In this document: one piece after another, positions 62,420-64,000 of the stretch
Layout: every line of letters begins with the position of its first letter
How positions within the stretch are numbered: the stretch's first letter is position 1
Assembly (NCBI GenBank): GCA_013360215.1
Contig: JABWCP010000001.1
Span: 124,001-188,000, forward strand
Reading direction: 5' to 3'
Length of the DNA: 64,000 nucleotides
Origin: a bacterium
GTDB taxonomy: Bacteria; CLD3; SB21
Notes under the pieces: generated by a model
What the model was told of the DNA's origin: nothing
Seen by the model: the letters and a program-made list of their open reading frames with translations, nothing else
Database searches by the model: none
Program-made: the position numbers and the translations under genes

Positions 62420-62449
62420 TTGACTTTGGATATGCCATTCTCTACTTTG
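62420..62449 (+). promoter_or_regulatory. Bacteroidetes-type promoter of efp-accB
   Basis: TTG, exactly 20 bases, TACTTTG (TAnnTTG), ending 49 bases before the efp ATG. Same geometry as the sdhC promoter. It also fits TTGACT-N17-TACTTT. Confidence 0.55.
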
Positions 62450-62498
62450 AGCGGTCTAAAAAATACAATCGTTTACTTTCTTTAGGATTCAGATTTAC

Positions 62499-63065
62499 AT
62501 GGCAGGTGTCGCCGATTTTCGTACAGGTATGACCATTTTGATGGATGGTAATCTTTTTGTTGTTACTGAGTTTCAACATCGCAATCCAGGCAATTGGCGC
62601 GCTTTTGTCGTCGCTAAATTAAAAAATGTTCGCACCGGGCGAGTGATCGAAAAAACATTTCGTTCGCACGATAAATTAGAAGAAGTACGCGCCGAAAGCA
62701 AAAACATGGCCTACCTCTATTCCGATGGCGACATGATGTACTTTATGGATAACGAATCATTTGAACAAGTCGGTATACCCCGTGAATCTGTCGGTGAGGC
62801 GGCCAATTACCTGAAAGAAGGTATAGCGCCGGCTATTCTTTTTTATGAAGGCAATGCCGTCAGTATCGAAATGCCTATCACCGTTGAATTAAAAATCACA
62901 AGTACGGTTCCTGGAGTCAAGGGTGATACCGTGACCGGAGGCACCAAACCGGCAACCTTGGAGTCCGGTGCTGTAGTCAATGTACCTCTTTTTATCAATG
63001 AAGGCGATACGGTGAAAGTTGACACCCGCTCCGGTGATTATCTCGAACGCGTCAATACGAAATAA
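62499..63065 (+). CDS. efp: Elongation factor P, Asn-tip variant
   Basis: 188 residues, full length with three OB/KOW-like domains (GMTILMDGNLFVVTEFQHR in pieces; TGRVIEKTFRSHDKLEE; PITVELKITSTVPGVKGDT in pieces; the end GDTVKVDTRSGDYLERV). It relieves ribosome stalling at polyproline. The tip of the first domain, KPGKG in E. coli with modified Lys34, reads NPGNW, so Asn32 stands where Lys or Arg is modified. This excludes classical lysylation, hydroxylation or rhamnosylation at that residue. It is followed by accB after 29 bases. Confidence 0.94.
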   Translation: MAGVADFRTGMTILMDGNLFVVTEFQHRNPGNWRAFVVAKLKNVRTGRVIEKTFRSHDKLEEVRAESKNMAYLYSDGDMMYFMDNESFEQVGIPRESVGEAANYLKEGIAPAILFYEGNAVSIEMPITVELKITSTVPGVKGDTVTGGTKPATLESGAVVNVPLFINEGDTVKVDTRSGDYLERVNTK

Positions 63066-63094
63066 ATCTTCTGCACAAACGGAGAGAGAAACGC

Positions 63095-63622
63095 ATGGAT
63101 CTCAAAGACTTGAAAAATCTCATCAAAATGGTAGATGAGAGTAATGTCAATGAAGTCGAAATAGAGCAAGACAATGCCAAAACCAAAGGACGCCTGAAGA
63201 TACGGATAAGCAAATCCGGTACGACACATGCCATGGCTGTCGTTCAACATTCGGCTCCGATGGCTATGCCGCACCATGTACCGACACAACATCTTCCCCC
63301 GCCGGCTGTCCAATTTGAAAGCCAAGAGACGATAGAAAAATCTAAATCTGAAAGACCGGCCGGAGCCGTGGAGCAAGGCAACTTTATAGAGGTTAAGTCT
63401 CCTATTGTCGGCACTTTTTACCGTTCGCCCGCACCCGACGCCGATGTCTATGTTCAAGTGGGCTCTTCGGTCAAACCCGGGCAGACGCTTTGTATTATCG
63501 AAGCGATGAAAATAATGAACGAAATCGAATCTGAATCGTCCGGTAAAATCGCCAAGATCCTCGTAGAAAACGGCCAACCTGTGGAATACAATCAGACGCT
63601 TTTCTTGATCGAAAAAGCTTAA
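63095..63622 (+). CDS. accB: Biotin carboxyl carrier protein of acetyl-CoA carboxylase
   Basis: 175 residues. An N-terminal helix (LKDLKNLIKMVDESNVNEVEIE in pieces), a Pro/Ala/His-rich linker, then the biotinyl domain (SPIVGTFYRSPAPDADVYV) with EAMKIMNEI; Lys139 carries biotin. It moves carboxybiotin from AccC to the transferase in fatty-acid synthesis. GGAGAGAG precedes the ATG. The usual accC does not follow directly; an unrelated membrane-anchored gene does. Confidence 0.95.
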   Translation: MDLKDLKNLIKMVDESNVNEVEIEQDNAKTKGRLKIRISKSGTTHAMAVVQHSAPMAMPHHVPTQHLPPPAVQFESQETIEKSKSERPAGAVEQGNFIEVKSPIVGTFYRSPAPDADVYVQVGSSVKPGQTLCIIEAMKIMNEIESESSGKIAKILVENGQPVEYNQTLFLIEKA

Positions 63623-63643
63623 TCCCCGGCGAGAATAAACGCC

Positions 63644-64000
63644 GTGTCATTTCGGAAAAAAATATACATAACCGGTTTTTTACTGATAATAACCTGGCTT
63701 TTTGCCGGGTTTTATCTTTTAATGCACTACCAGCGTACACAGGAACTTACCGACACGCTAATCCCCTTCGAAATTGTCAAACTTAAATCCATCGAATATC
63801 TTCGTCGGCACGCTGATACATTTGAACGATATTGGAGCCCTACCGAAGAAACGCCAGTCCATCCGATCGTCCTTAATCAGGAATTAATCAAATTTGATGA
63901 AGAGATACAGTCGTTAATAAAGCTACATTGGGAAAGCAAGGCGTTTTGGGAGGCGCATGGGGATCACGTCGGCTCGTCATCTCTTGTCATGTACGTTACG
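63644..64000 (+). CDS. Membrane-anchored protein, partial (runs off the right edge)
   Basis: 119 codons open to the window end from a GTG at 63644 (GGCGAG about 10 bases upstream), 21 bases after accB. One N-terminal membrane helix (ITGFLLIITWLFAGFYLLM), then a charged helical region (TLIPFEIVKLKSIEYLRRHADTF in pieces) that would lie outside the cytoplasm. The beginning resembles the sensor part of a histidine kinase or adenylate/diguanylate cyclase, but the diagnostic domain is beyond the edge. Confidence 0.55.
   Translation, partial: MSFRKKIYITGFLLIITWLFAGFYLLMHYQRTQELTDTLIPFEIVKLKSIEYLRRHADTFERYWSPTEETPVHPIVLNQELIKFDEEIQSLIKLHWESKAFWEAHGDHVGSSSLVMYVT

Noticed and set aside
1-64000. tRNA, rRNA, CRISPR arrays, insertion sequences and prophage
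   Set aside because: No cloverleaf with a T-loop, no regularly spaced repeats, no transposase or integrase frames and no terminal inverted repeats were seen.

Overview
The window looks like chromosomal DNA of a Gram-negative bacterium of the Bacteroidota/Chlorobiota/Calditrichota (FCB) assemblage. Supporting signs are a TonB receptor with a carboxypeptidase-regulatory-like N-terminus, a three-subunit Bacteroidetes-type succinate dehydrogenase/fumarate reductase (sdhCAB), a GWxTD-domain protein, a short Bacteroidetes-type acyl desaturase, an EF-P with a non-lysine tip, and two promoters of the form TTG-N20-TAnnTTG (before sdhC and efp), close to the Bacteroidetes -33/-7 consensus. Several other promoters fit ordinary -35/-10 spacing. 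No tRNA, rRNA, CRISPR array, insertion sequence or phage was seen. Gene density is high and operons are tightly packed, often with ATGA overlaps.

Layout. 1-3735 (minus): a probable metal-uptake island, with a ZnuD-like TonB receptor and a surface lipoprotein flanked by two related His/Cys small secreted proteins. 3759-8727 (minus): mixed housekeeping genes (apt, a DEDD-type exonuclease, acylphosphatase, a REC-GGDEF protein, an SDR, a UbiA prenyltransferase). 8763-14628 (minus): the translation block rpsP-khpA-rimM-trmD-rplS, preceded by ffh and typA. 14629-15071: a divergent control region with two perfect palindromes. 15072-22539 (plus): a nine-gene membrane-lipid operon (desaturase, DUF1475, DUF1295, two CFA-synthase-like methyltransferases, FAD oxidoreductase, DUF1365, a periplasmic protein, DUF2062). 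22640-28358: a GWxTD/TPR protein, a thioredoxin-like protein, a Kir-type K+ channel, PIN-PhoH and a serine hydrolase. 28397-30277: a lone AT-rich OLD-family ATPase/TOPRIM nuclease, probably acquired for defence. 30446-33848: B12-dependent ribonucleotide reductase with a structured leader. 34223-37850: sdhCAB. 37952-50236: a secreted repeat protein, fatty-acid beta-oxidation genes, an RsbU-type phosphatase, MoxR, a 52-residue stand-alone MshEN protein, an acylating aldehyde dehydrogenase with a tail resembling a microcompartment-targeting peptide, and a CBS/CorC membrane protein. 50248-59502 (minus): patatin, Gfo/Idh/MocA, aroA, a PHP hydrolase, a partner-switching module (SpoIIE phosphatase, STAS, anti-sigma kinase) and quinone oxidoreductase. 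59581-64000: an ECF sigma factor with an AgmX-like partner behind a perfect Crp-type site, a CBM48 protein, efp, accB and an unfinished membrane-anchored protein.

Several genes could work together. The desaturase/CFA-type operon would remodel phospholipid acyl chains, while the acyl-CoA dehydrogenase and FadJ-type enzyme degrade fatty acids and sdhCAB takes the electrons. Two SpoIIE phosphatases, the STAS protein and the HATPase form a stress-type partner switch. The REC-GGDEF protein would make c-di-GMP, which the MshEN mini-protein could bind. The most interesting leads are the MshEN mini-protein, the tailed aldehyde dehydrogenase, the lipid operon with its palindromic control region, the nrdJ leader RNA, the OLD-nuclease island and the paired small His/Cys proteins around the TonB receptor. 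All family names rest on reading motifs by eye; nothing was searched.
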